Positions 8,406 through 16,602 of a stretch of DNA of 64,000 bases are shown piece after piece. Made by a program: the position numbers and the translations under genes. Under the pieces are notes generated by a model. It did not search any database, was not told where the DNA came from, and was given only the letters and a program-made list of their open reading frames with translations. This stretch comes from Desulfitobacterium sp050251735 (GTDB taxonomy: Bacteria; Bacillota; Desulfitobacteriia; Desulfitobacteriales; Desulfitobacteriaceae). Numbering within the stretch: position 1 is the first letter of the stretch; the number at the start of each line of letters is the position of its first letter. Where the stretch lies: NCBI GenBank assembly GCA_050251735.1, contig JBFWMF010000010.1:1-64000 (forward strand). Reading direction: 5' to 3'.

Positions 8406-9299
8406 ATGATCAAAAAAAAATTTAATGCCGCTATCATCGGACCAGGTAACATTGGTACAGATTTAATGTACAAAATTCTTAGAAGAGCTAAATATCTAGA
8501 TCTAAAATTAGTGACAGGAATTATCGCTGAATCGGAAGGGCTTCGTTTAGCAAGAGAAGAAGGGATTTCGACAAGTGCAGATGGGATCAAAGCCATTTTA
8601 GAAAGAAACGACATTGATATTGTATTCGATGCAACAACGGCTAAAGCTCATTTTGTGCATGCCCCTCTATTAAAAGAAGCTGGAATCATTGCTATTGATT
8701 TGACGCCTGCAGCCGTAGGGCCATATGTTATGCCTGTGGTCAATTTAGATGAGCATATTGAAGCAATGAATGTTAATCTAATCACATGCGGAGGGCAAGC
8801 TACAATTCCTATAGTTAACGCAATTAGCAGAGTTGTCGCGACACCCTATGCTGAAATTGTAGCGACCATTGCCAGCAAAAGCGCAGGGCCAGGGACAAGA
8901 CAGAATATTGATGAATTTACAATAACTACAGCCAAAGGGATAGTAGATGTTGGGAAGGCTCAAAGAGGAAAAGCAATCATTTTGCTCAATCCTGCTGATC
9001 CACCAATGTTAATGAACAATACAATATACGCACTAATTGAGCGTGTAGATGACGAAATAAAGCAAAAAATTACAGATTCAGTAAATGAGATGATTAAAGA
9101 AGTCCAGTCTTTCGTTCCTGGCTATAGATTAAAGATTCCTCCAATGTTTGATGACAATAAAGTGACAGTTATGATTGAAGTGGAAGGATCCGGTGACTAC
9201 TTGCCAAATTATAGTGGCAATTTGGATCTAGAAACTTGTGCTGCTTTAGCAGTAGGGGAAAAAATTGCAAAATATAGAATAGCAGAAAAGGAGGAATAA
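8406..9299 (+). CDS. Acetaldehyde dehydrogenase (acylating)
   Basis: It converts acetaldehyde plus CoA and NAD+ to acetyl-CoA. The 297-residue length matches the DmpF/MhpF/BphJ family. The N-terminal Rossmann motif GPGNIGTDL (12-20) binds NAD. The catalytic cysteine is C128 in NLITCGGQATIP. Family members form a complex with the aldolase encoded next and channel acetaldehyde between active sites. Only 3 bases separate the two genes here. No meta-cleavage (aromatic) genes are nearby, so the acetaldehyde must come from another source, presumably the downstream glycyl radical enzyme pathway. Confidence 0.93.
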   Translation: MIKKKFNAAIIGPGNIGTDLMYKILRRAKYLDLKLVTGIIAESEGLRLAREEGISTSADGIKAILERNDIDIVFDATTAKAHFVHAPLLKEAGIIAIDLTPAAVGPYVMPVVNLDEHIEAMNVNLITCGGQATIPIVNAISRVVATPYAEIVATIASKSAGPGTRQNIDEFTITTAKGIVDVGKAQRGKAIILLNPADPPMLMNNTIYALIERVDDEIKQKITDSVNEMIKEVQSFVPGYRLKIPPMFDDNKVTVMIEVEGSGDYLPNYSGNLDLETCAALAVGEKIAKYRIAEKEE

Positions 9300-9302
9300 A
9301 TA

Positions 9303-10307
9303 GTGGCCGATATTAAAATTTTTGATTTAACGCTTCGGGATGGAAGTCACGCCGTAAGCCATAAGTATCAACCACATCAAATGGCTACATTAGCTAGCCA
9401 AATTGATCAAATAGGAGTAGAGGCAATTGAGTTTGGCCATGGGAACGGTTTAGGTGGCTCGGCTCTACAATATGGATTTGCGGTTGCAACAGATCGAGAC
9501 TATATGGAGGCTGTAGCGCCAGTAGTAAAAAACTCAAACATGTCAATCATTATCCTTCCAGGTGTTGGGACTCGGCATGAATTATATCTTGCAAAGGAAT
9601 TTGGCGTAAAATATGCTCGACTTTGCACCCAGATTACAGAAGCTGATATTGCAGAACAACATATTAAAATGGCTAAAGATTTAGGATTCATTCCAATGTC
9701 TGTTTTGCCATGTGCAGGTGTAATTTCTGTCAAGGATACGGTACGTTATGCTCAGATGGCTGAATCTTATGGAGCGGAAGTTGTCTATTTGTTAGATGGA
9801 GGAGGATACCAACTTCCTGAACAAGTATATGAACGTATTACGGCCATGAAAAAGGCTTTGGATGTTCCTATTGGATTCCATGGTCATAATAATTTGCAAT
9901 TGGCTGTAGCAAATTCTAAAGCAGCAGTAGAAGCAGGAGCAGAATATATTGATTGCTGCCTTAAGGGTTTTGGTGCTGGAGCAGGTAACTGTCCAACAGA
10001 AATATTCGCCGCTGTCTTAGATCGTATGGGAATTGACTGTGGCATTGATTTATATAAAACCATGGACATTGGTGAAGAATATCTCCGTCCGCTTATGCCT
10101 AGGGCTATGGAAGTAGACAATGATCGTATTATGCTGGGATATGCTGGGTGTTATTCGAGTTTTCTACTTTTTGCCCAAAGGGCAGGAGCAAAATATGGTG
10201 TGGATCCGAGAGATATTATCAAAGAAATAGGAAAACGTCAGTGTACTGAAGGGCAAGAAGATATTTGTATCGATGTAGCATATGCTTTAGCTCAAGCAAA
10301 AAAGTAA
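9303..10307 (+). CDS. 4-hydroxy-2-oxovalerate aldolase
   Basis: It cleaves 4-hydroxy-2-oxopentanoate to pyruvate and acetaldehyde (DmpG/MhpE/BphI family; a metal-dependent HMGL-like TIM barrel). The start is GTG after AAGGAGG. Visible active-site residues are R12 and D13 in TLRDGSHA, H16, and the metal ligands H193 and H195 in GFHGHNN. The length of 334 residues is normal. It pairs with the dehydrogenase just upstream. The usual partner 2-oxopent-4-enoate hydratase is absent from this window, so the 4-hydroxy-2-oxo acid is probably made in a different way. Confidence 0.93.
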   Translation: MADIKIFDLTLRDGSHAVSHKYQPHQMATLASQIDQIGVEAIEFGHGNGLGGSALQYGFAVATDRDYMEAVAPVVKNSNMSIIILPGVGTRHELYLAKEFGVKYARLCTQITEADIAEQHIKMAKDLGFIPMSVLPCAGVISVKDTVRYAQMAESYGAEVVYLLDGGGYQLPEQVYERITAMKKALDVPIGFHGHNNLQLAVANSKAAVEAGAEYIDCCLKGFGAGAGNCPTEIFAAVLDRMGIDCGIDLYKTMDIGEEYLRPLMPRAMEVDNDRIMLGYAGCYSSFLLFAQRAGAKYGVDPRDIIKEIGKRQCTEGQEDICIDVAYALAQAKK

Positions 10308-10348
10308 TGTCGATTACCTATTGTAATATGAACCTGACATTTTTGCTG

Positions 10349-10393
10349 TTGGAATATGTATGCCTAGCATACATATTCCCCTCTCTTTTTTGT
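10349..10393 (+). terminator. Perfect hairpin with T run between aldolase and glycyl radical enzyme genes
   Basis: GGAATATGTATGC pairs with GCATACATATTCC around a 3-base loop, and CCCCTCTCTTTTTTG follows. It looks like an intrinsic terminator or attenuator inside the cluster. No clear promoter is visible in the 30 bases left before the next ribosome binding site, so partial readthrough or RNA processing is likely. Confidence 0.6.
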
Positions 10394-10424
10394 CATATTC
10401 ACTTTATGAAAAGGAGTTTGATCT

Positions 10425-12818
10425 ATGAATTACAAAGTTGATTTTACTCAAGACAAAGATAAGAAACAGGAACAAGTTTCTTTCAGGATAAGTCAATTGC
10501 GTGAAGAAATTGTGTCAACGATTCCTGAAATATTTATGGATCGTGCTTTGCAAATAACAGAAAGCTATCAAGAAACATTTGGTAGCCCTTTTATTTATAG
10601 AAGGGCAAAAGCATTGGAAAAGATATTGCTCAATATGAATATATGCATTAACGATAAAGAATTAATTGTCGGAAGTTATGCAGGTAAGCCAAGAGGTTGC
10701 CAGGTATTTCCTGAATATGACATGAAATTCATTGTTGATGAGATGGATTCCTTCATGGAAAGACAAGCAGATAAATTCTATATAAGTGAAGAAAACAAAG
10801 TCATTGCCAAACAATTATACGCCAAGTGGAAAGGTAATACGATAACTGATCAGGCGCTAGACTTAATTCCTTCTGAAGAGATTAATGGTTCTAAACAACT
10901 TATATACTTACTTACTTGCCTAGGTTCAGGTATTGGCCACACGATAGTCAATTATGAAAAAGTTCTGCAAAAGGGGTTTCTTGGTATTCTGAAAGAAATA
11001 GAAGAATATGAGGAGAAACTAGACATATGTGACCCGGAGTATACGGATAAATTGATCTATTACAGATCTTTAAAGATAGTATGCAATGCTTCATGTAAAT
11101 TCGCTGAGAGGTTTTCCGATCTGGCACAGGAAGAAATGGAAAAGACCAATGATCCTGTAAGAAAGGAAGAACTCTTGAATATATCGAGAAATTGCCTAAA
11201 AGTACCTGCTTATCCGGCGGAAACCTTCTGGGAAGCGCTACAATCATTTTGGTTTGTTCAATTAATTCTTCATTTGGAATCGAATGGTCATAGTGTTTCA
11301 CCTGGACGGTTTGACCAATATATGTATCCTTTCTATGAACCCGAAAATGATAAAGACTTTTGTGAAGAATTGATTCATTCTTTATGGTTAAAGTTCTTTG
11401 AAATAAATAAAATCAGAAATCAAACGTCCTCTGTGGTGTTTGGAGGATATCCAATGTTTCAGAACATTGTTGTGGGAGGACAAACAGCAAGTGGCGATAG
11501 TGCAGTAAACTCTCTGTCCCATTTGTGTCTTGAAGCAACGGCGAAAATACACCTTCCACAGCCTTCTCTTTCAGCGCGATGGTTTTATGGTTGCCCGGAA
11601 GATTTTATTCGCCATGCCGTTGAAGTGATTTCTTATGGTACGGGAATGCCTGCTCTGTTTAATGATGAAGTGATTATCCCCAATATGCTTCAATTAGGTC
11701 ACTCGATCGAAGAGGCTAGAAATTACGCTATTATTGGTTGCACGGAAATGAATGTACCCTATAATACTGAACCTTTCTTGACAGGTGGATTTTTAAATAT
11801 ACTAAAAGTCTTAGAACTCACAGTATTCAATGGATTTGATCCCATCTCCCAAGAGCAAAATAACTATCAAACAGGGAGTGTAGAGAATTTCGGAGAATTT
11901 GAGGAATTCCAAAAGGCTTATTTTGCCCAATTGGCTTATTATTTAAAACTTCATGTAACGTGTGATAATATTCTAGATGCACTTCATGGGAAACTATGTC
12001 CTACACCATTTGAATCAATGCTGATAGGAGACTGTTTAGAAAAGGGTAAGACAAATCTCGAAGGTGGCGCGAGATATAATACAACGACCTTGCAATTAGT
12101 TGGCATGGCTAATGTGGCAGATTCGTTAGCAACTATAAAGAAGCTAATTTATGAAGAAAAAAGCTTGACATGGAAAGAATTAAAAACTTCACTCAGTAAT
12201 AATTTTGAAAACGAAGAACCTTTGAGGCAACGGATAATTAATTATGTACCCAAATATGGTAATAATGATGACTATGTTGATTTACTAGGTAGAGAAGTTC
12301 TTTATCACTGCTGTCGAGAGGCAAAACAGTACAAGAGTCCGAGAAATGGCAATTATAATATTGCTGTCTATACATTAGCAACCAATGTTCTCTGGGCTTC
12401 GAAAGTCGGTGCTACCCCTGACGGAAGAAAGAAAGGAATGGTTTTAGCTGATGGAGGGGTATCCTGTTCTCATGGAATGGATAAGAAGGGGCTGACGGCA
12501 CTCTTTAACTCCGTGCTTAAAATTGATCCGTATAAACCCTTGGGGAGTGCACTGCTTAATGTAAGGTTAAGCCGCTCTAGCTTTACGGAAAATGATTTTC
12601 ATAAGACGGTAGACATTATTAAGTCCTTTTTTATGCGAAAAGGACAACATGTGCAATTCAATGTATTTGATGTCAATACCTTAAGAGATGCTCAAATAAA
12701 TCCGGAAAAATACCCTCTACTCATGGTTAGGGTTGCGGGTTTCAGTGTATTATTCACAACGATCGAAAAGCTTTTACAAGATGATATTATTCATCGAACC
12801 CTTCATTCTAGTAATTAA
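10425..12818 (+). CDS. Glycyl radical enzyme (pyruvate formate-lyase superfamily), substrate unassigned
   Basis: This 797-residue enzyme uses a protein glycyl radical. The radical-bearing glycine is G772 in the C-terminal motif RVAGFSVLF. The thiyl cysteine is C439, with the general acid/base glutamate E441 two residues later (IIGCTEMNVP). The N-terminal region (GHTIVNYEKVLQKGF at 171-185, ESNGHSVSPGRFDQY at 285-299) resembles diol-dehydratase and related members more than pyruvate formate-lyase, which has two adjacent cysteines. From memory, glycerol and propanediol dehydratases have an Asp 12 residues after the catalytic Glu; here it is T453, so the substrate is probably different. The activase follows directly. 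Neighbours suggest a product that feeds 4-hydroxy-2-oxopentanoate or acetaldehyde metabolism. Confidence 0.9.
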   Translation: MNYKVDFTQDKDKKQEQVSFRISQLREEIVSTIPEIFMDRALQITESYQETFGSPFIYRRAKALEKILLNMNICINDKELIVGSYAGKPRGCQVFPEYDMKFIVDEMDSFMERQADKFYISEENKVIAKQLYAKWKGNTITDQALDLIPSEEINGSKQLIYLLTCLGSGIGHTIVNYEKVLQKGFLGILKEIEEYEEKLDICDPEYTDKLIYYRSLKIVCNASCKFAERFSDLAQEEMEKTNDPVRKEELLNISRNCLKVPAYPAETFWEALQSFWFVQLILHLESNGHSVSPGRFDQYMYPFYEPENDKDFCEELIHSLWLKFFEINKIRNQTSSVVFGGYPMFQNIVVGGQTASGDSAVNSLSHLCLEATAKIHLPQPSLSARWFYGCPEDFIRHAVEVISYGTGMPALFNDEVIIPNMLQLGHSIEEARNYAIIGCTEMNVPYNTEPFLTGGFLNILKVLELTVFNGFDPISQEQNNYQTGSVENFGEFEEFQKAYFAQLAYYLKLHVTCDNILDALHGKLCPTPFESMLIGDCLEKGKTNLEGGARYNTTTLQLVGMANVADSLATIKKLIYEEKSLTWKELKTSLSNNFENEEPLRQRIINYVPKYGNNDDYVDLLGREVLYHCCREAKQYKSPRNGNYNIAVYTLATNVLWASKVGATPDGRKKGMVLADGGVSCSHGMDKKGLTALFNSVLKIDPYKPLGSALLNVRLSRSSFTENDFHKTVDIIKSFFMRKGQHVQFNVFDVNTLRDAQINPEKYPLLMVRVAGFSVLFTTIEKLLQDDIIHRTLHSSN

Positions 12819-12838
12819 GTATAATAGTGGGGGAAAGC

Positions 12839-13738
12839 ATGGAAAACCTATTATTCAATATTCAAAGATACTGTCTCCACGACGGACCAGGTATACGGAC
12901 GGTAATATTTTTAAAAGGATGTCCACTTCGCTGTCAATGGTGTAGCAACCCAGAATCTCAAAGTTTTCTTAAAGAATTAATTTACAAAGAGATTACCTGT
13001 ATAAAGTGTGGAGTATGTGTTCAAAAATGTCCTCTAAATGTTATTAGTATTAGTAGCAATAATTTAGAAATCGACCGACAAAAATGCAACTTGTGCGGTA
13101 TTTGCACTCAAAACTGTTGTACAAAATCACTAGAAATATCCGGAGAAAAAATAAGCCTTGACAAAGTTCTGGAAACTATTTATCTTGACAAATCTTATTA
13201 TGAATTATCTTATGGTGGAGTTACATTATCAGGCGGAGAGGCTCTGGCTCAGAAAGAGTTATGCAAGACTATTTTAAATGAATTAAAAAAAGAACAAATA
13301 CATACTGCAGTAGAAACTTGTGGGTATGTAGATACACAAACGATAATTGAAATGATACCTTTAATTGATTTATTTCTATTTGATATAAAAAGTCTCAACG
13401 AAGAGGCTCATATGCGCGGAACAGGAAAAGACAATAAACTGATTCTTGATAATCTTAAACTATTGGTATCGGCAGGTGCTTCAGTCATTATACGGTACCC
13501 GTTTATTCCTGGATTTAACTCTGATTTAAAGACATTAAGAGAGATTGCAAATCTTATGAAAACCCTAGGCTTAAATGAAATTGATATTTTACCATATCAT
13601 AGGTTAGGTTCCGAAAAGTATAGAAACTTAGGAAGAACCTATAATATGAGTCATGTTGCCCCCCCTGAACAGAAGATGTTAACCGAAGCAAGAAACTATT
13701 TTCTAGAAAGAGGAATAAAAACTGTAACGATATATTAA
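12839..13738 (+). CDS. Glycyl radical enzyme activating enzyme (radical SAM)
   Basis: It installs the glycyl radical on the upstream enzyme using S-adenosylmethionine and an iron-sulfur cluster. The radical-SAM motif is C28-x3-C32-x2-C35 (CPLRCQWC), preceded by the family signature DGPGIRTVIFLKGC. Two ferredoxin-type cysteine sets are inserted: C54, C57, C60, C64 and C83, C86, C89, C93. They mark the activases of dehydratase- and decarboxylase-type enzymes and are absent from simple PFL activase. The SAM-binding GGE motif is at LSGGEALAQ. I use ATG 12839, with GGGGGA in front, and not the GTG at 12827. It starts 20 bases after the enzyme gene. Confidence 0.93.
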   Translation: MENLLFNIQRYCLHDGPGIRTVIFLKGCPLRCQWCSNPESQSFLKELIYKEITCIKCGVCVQKCPLNVISISSNNLEIDRQKCNLCGICTQNCCTKSLEISGEKISLDKVLETIYLDKSYYELSYGGVTLSGGEALAQKELCKTILNELKKEQIHTAVETCGYVDTQTIIEMIPLIDLFLFDIKSLNEEAHMRGTGKDNKLILDNLKLLVSAGASVIIRYPFIPGFNSDLKTLREIANLMKTLGLNEIDILPYHRLGSEKYRNLGRTYNMSHVAPPEQKMLTEARNYFLERGIKTVTIY

Positions 13739-14071
13739 TGGTTAAGGACTTCTAAATCCCAAAAGACAATTGATTCTATCTGTGATGTCAACGAATTTTT
13801 AGATTTCGACATTCCAAATCGCAACGTCAATCCCTTATGTTATAACATAATACCCAATAGAAAAGCGTGAAAATTGACAAAAAATAAGCCTATTTCAAGG
13901 CTTTAGGGTATTTTTGTATATAGCTAACTGTCAAAAACCCGCGTCAATCCTCAATACGACTTCTTCCTCTTTGCCAAAAGTCCCTTGACGCACTGAATAG
14001 CGATTGCTTAGATCCCAAACGCACAAGTAAAAGGGGACCCCCCAAAACTTATACTTTCTGATTAATTACGC
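13739..14071. other. Intergenic stretch, no gene recognised
   Basis: No reading frame with a credible ribosome binding site is visible on either strand. Short dyads occur (AAGCC/GGCTT near 13887-13905, followed by TTTAGGGTATTTTTG), which may be a weak terminator for the activase gene. The low-complexity, non-coding appearance is compatible with eroded mobile DNA at the end of the catabolic block. Confidence 0.4.
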
Positions 14072-14094
14072 ACAAAGGGCACCTTCGGGTGCCC
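14072..14094 (-). terminator. Terminator of the DUF378 gene
   Basis: GGGCACC and GGTGCCC form a 7-bp stem with a TTCG tetraloop. On the minus strand TTTGTG follows, 20 bases after the stop codon of the DUF378 gene. Confidence 0.6.
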
Positions 14095-14113
14095 ATTGTA
14101 CGTTAATTATTTA

Positions 14114-14335
14114 TTATTTAGATCGTACATCAGAGTCATTAAAAAGAAAAGTGATTGAATAAAGACCGGCAAGACCGACTAGAGAATAAATTATTCTGCT
14201 TAATCCAGAGGAAGGTCTTACTGTATCCCCTCCAAAAAGAGAAGTTACAAGATCCCACTGGAATACTCCAACGAGCAGCCAATTGAGGGCCCCAACTATC
14301 ACAAGGATAAGAGCTGTTCTTGATAACCAATTCAT
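14114..14335 (-). CDS. DUF378 small membrane protein
   Basis: This 73-residue protein has two hydrophobic segments (about 6-28 and 45-63). It carries the DUF378 pattern of a conserved GALNWLLVGVFQWDLV near the first helix, then a short loop and second helix. Function is unknown; related Bacillus proteins (YuzA-like) are small membrane proteins. An AGGAGG site precedes the ATG with good spacing. It has its own terminator and appears monocistronic. Confidence 0.8.
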   Translation of the reverse strand: MNWLSRTALILVIVGALNWLLVGVFQWDLVTSLFGGDTVRPSSGLSRIIYSLVGLAGLYSITFLFNDSDVRSK

Positions 14336-14489
14336 TAATAAAGCCTCCTATTATATTTTTATTAAAGTGATATTTTATATTATTGGTGAATTCTACCAAA
14401 CTTATACCTTTTTATAAGGTCCAAATTTTAAAAGGTGTTTTTTTACGGAAAAGAGTTTACAAGTTATACAACTGCCCACTTAAAATACA

Positions 14490-14526
14490 TATAAGCCGCC
14501 AAAAGTATCAGTTTTGGCGGCTTAGT
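14490..14526 (-). terminator. Hairpin downstream of the DEAD-box helicase gene
   Basis: TAAGCCGCCAAAA (14492-14504) pairs with TTTTGGCGGCTTA (14512-14524). It lies about 40 bases after the helicase stop on the minus strand. The T content behind it is modest, so termination is plausible but not certain. Confidence 0.55.
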
Positions 14527-14562
14527 TTATCTATCTATTTGTTTGCTTATTTATTTATTTAT

Positions 14563-16056
14563 TTAGTTGTCTCTGTTACGGCTGCCGGCCCCGGAATGAC
14601 CGCGTGCACCTGCCGAATTACTACGAGAATTTCCTTTGCCTTGTCTGCCGCGATAGTTTTCACCGGGTCCGCCATCGCGATAATTTCCGCGTCGACCATA
14701 CCCACCTTGATCGGGACGTCCTTGATTACCTTTTACTCGTAAGGGAGCGACCCCTGTCAATTCGGTTACAGCCTGAGCAGGTTCCTTTGTCATTATTTTT
14801 AAGGCTGCCGATAATAAGGTTACTGAATCGGTATCTTCCAATAAATTTTCAGCCAGGTGTTTATAATTCTGGAGGTCTTCCTCAGCTATGACGCGTAGCA
14901 TTTTTTCTATGGCAACCCGTTGTTGAACCTCGATAGCTTCGATCATAGTAGGAATATTTTTGCGCGTTATTTTACGTTTAGTAAGCTGTTCAATCAGCCT
15001 TAGATGACCTATCTCCCGTGGGGTGACAAAGGTTACAGCTAGGCCTGTTTTTCCCGCTCTGCCTGTACGACCAATTCGATGCACATAGCTTTCTGGATCT
15101 TGAGGAATATCGAAATTATAGACATGTGTTACTCCGCTAATATCCAATCCCCTCGCCGCAACATCCGTTGCTACTAGGACTTCGATGGATCCCTCCTTGA
15201 ACTGTCTCATGACGCTATCCCGTTTGCTCTGGGATAAATCTCCATGAATGCCTTCCGCGGAATAGCCCCGTTTGTTTAAGGCTTCGGAAAGCTCATCAAC
15301 GCGGCTTTTTGTCCGTCCAAAAACAATGGCTAAATCAGGAGATTGAATATCTAACAAACGACAAAAAACATCGAATTTCATCTTTTCCGGTACTTCAAGG
15401 TAATCTTGTTCAATGTTCGCAACCGTAACCTCTTTGCCCTTTATGCTGATGAGCTCTGGTTCTTTCATGAATTTTTGGGCGAGATTTTGAATTTGCCTTG
15501 GCATGGTCGCCGAAAACAGCAAGGTTTGTCGTGTTTCTGGGATTTCTTGAAGTATGGTTTCAATATCTTCTACGAAACCCATGTTTAGCATTTCATCGGC
15601 CTCATCCAAAATAACCATATTGATATTTTGGAGGCGAATGGTGCGTCTGCGCATATGATCCATGAGGCGACCCGGCGTCGCTACGATGATATGGGGTCTT
15701 TTTTTAAGCGCCCTAATCTGGCGGTCAATCTCTTGTCCACCGTATATCGGCAGGGTGCGGATTCCCTTAAACTGACCGATTTTATTGAGTTCTTCAGCGA
15801 CCTGTACCGCTAATTCCCGAGTAGGCGTGAGTACGATCCCTTGAATATCTTCGGATGTCTCGGCGATTTTCTGTATCAAAGGAATTCCAAAGGCGGCCGT
15901 TTTCCCTGTACCCGTTTGAGCTTGTCCGATTAGATCCTTGCCTTCTAAGGCTAGAGGTATTGTTTGTTCTTGAATCGGTGTGGCTTCTTCAAAGCCCATA
16001 TTGAGCACTGATTTAATCAGTGGCTCCGCTAACCCTAGTTCTCTAAAAGTTGACAT
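14563..16056 (-). CDS. DEAD-box ATP-dependent RNA helicase (CshA/DeaD-like)
   Basis: This 497-residue RNA helicase remodels mRNA and rRNA and often joins RNA degradation or cold adaptation. All motifs are visible: Q motif FEEATPIQEQT, motif I AQTGTGKT (46-53), Ia PTRELA, II DEAD, III SAT, and VI HRIGRTGRAGKTG (around 327-339). A glycine/arginine/asparagine-rich basic tail (about residues 445-497, with RRGNYRDGG and GRQGKGNSRSN) is typical of RNA-binding extensions. It has a region of about 75 residues between the helicase core and the tail that resembles the CshA dimerisation segment. A well-placed AGGAGA site precedes the ATG. It appears to be a single-gene unit. Confidence 0.93.
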   Translation of the reverse strand: MSTFRELGLAEPLIKSVLNMGFEEATPIQEQTIPLALEGKDLIGQAQTGTGKTAAFGIPLIQKIAETSEDIQGIVLTPTRELAVQVAEELNKIGQFKGIRTLPIYGGQEIDRQIRALKKRPHIIVATPGRLMDHMRRRTIRLQNINMVILDEADEMLNMGFVEDIETILQEIPETRQTLLFSATMPRQIQNLAQKFMKEPELISIKGKEVTVANIEQDYLEVPEKMKFDVFCRLLDIQSPDLAIVFGRTKSRVDELSEALNKRGYSAEGIHGDLSQSKRDSVMRQFKEGSIEVLVATDVAARGLDISGVTHVYNFDIPQDPESYVHRIGRTGRAGKTGLAVTFVTPREIGHLRLIEQLTKRKITRKNIPTMIEAIEVQQRVAIEKMLRVIAEEDLQNYKHLAENLLEDTDSVTLLSAALKIMTKEPAQAVTELTGVAPLRVKGNQGRPDQGGYGRRGNYRDGGPGENYRGRQGKGNSRSNSAGARGHSGAGSRNRDN

Positions 16057-16178
16057 AATAATTTCATTCTCCTTTTTATATCTATATTGATGTAGTTTTC
16101 CAATTCGACCAAGATATAATACAAGGTCTTATCTAGAATAGTATACCACCTAGGGGTGTCAAGGGAAATGTTTGCCAT

Positions 16179-16601
16179 TCACCGCTCTTGGAAAACCTTC
16201 AACTCCGCATTTAATCGTGTTGCTTCCCTATAATCGATAGCATAGGAAAAGAAATGAACGAGAACAAAGACGGCAAACACAGCTCCGGCAACCGCGAACA
16301 TCATTGTACCATACATGATGTCTATTCCGTAACCAAAGGACAGGATCATTGCTTCTAGGACAAAGAGTAGAAAAATCTCTCGAATAATCATCTGTCTAAT
16401 GGTGGGCTCCCTTTTTGAATACGTCACGAAAGAAGGGACCACCCCAATCAAACCAAAAATTAAGGGTGAAAAATAGGCTTCATAACCAAAACGTCGATCC
16501 GGCTCATAGATTAGACCGAGGACACCGATGACGAGGGTGACGCAGGTCACGATGATAAAAAAGCTCATCAGGCTTTTCCTTAAAAATTCGCTTAAGCTCA
16601 T
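16179..16601 (-). CDS. DUF3021 family membrane protein
   Basis: This 140-residue protein has four hydrophobic segments (about 12-32, 45-62, 73-92 and 98-120) and a cytoplasmic basic end, as in DUF3021 proteins. Members of the family normally lie just downstream of a LytTR-type transcription regulator and are thought to act as its membrane partner or inhibitor. Here the upstream gene ends 1 base before this start and keeps only the C-terminal half of the LytTR domain. The partner has therefore probably lost function, while this gene remains intact. Confidence 0.75.
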   Translation of the reverse strand: MSLSEFLRKSLMSFFIIVTCVTLVIGVLGLIYEPDRRFGYEAYFSPLIFGLIGVVPSFVTYSKREPTIRQMIIREIFLLFVLEAMILSFGYGIDIMYGTMMFAVAGAVFAVFVLVHFFSYAIDYREATRLNAELKVFQER

Positions 16602-16602
16602 G

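Noticed and set aside
10425..12818. Assignment as pyruvate formate-lyase
   Set aside because: There is a single thiyl Cys followed by TE instead of the adjacent CC pair, and the activase has two extra ferredoxin clusters.
10425..12818. Assignment as isethionate lyase or choline lyase
   Set aside because: Acetaldehyde dehydrogenase would fit, but the diagnostic pocket residues cannot be aligned by eye and the aldolase would then be unexplained.
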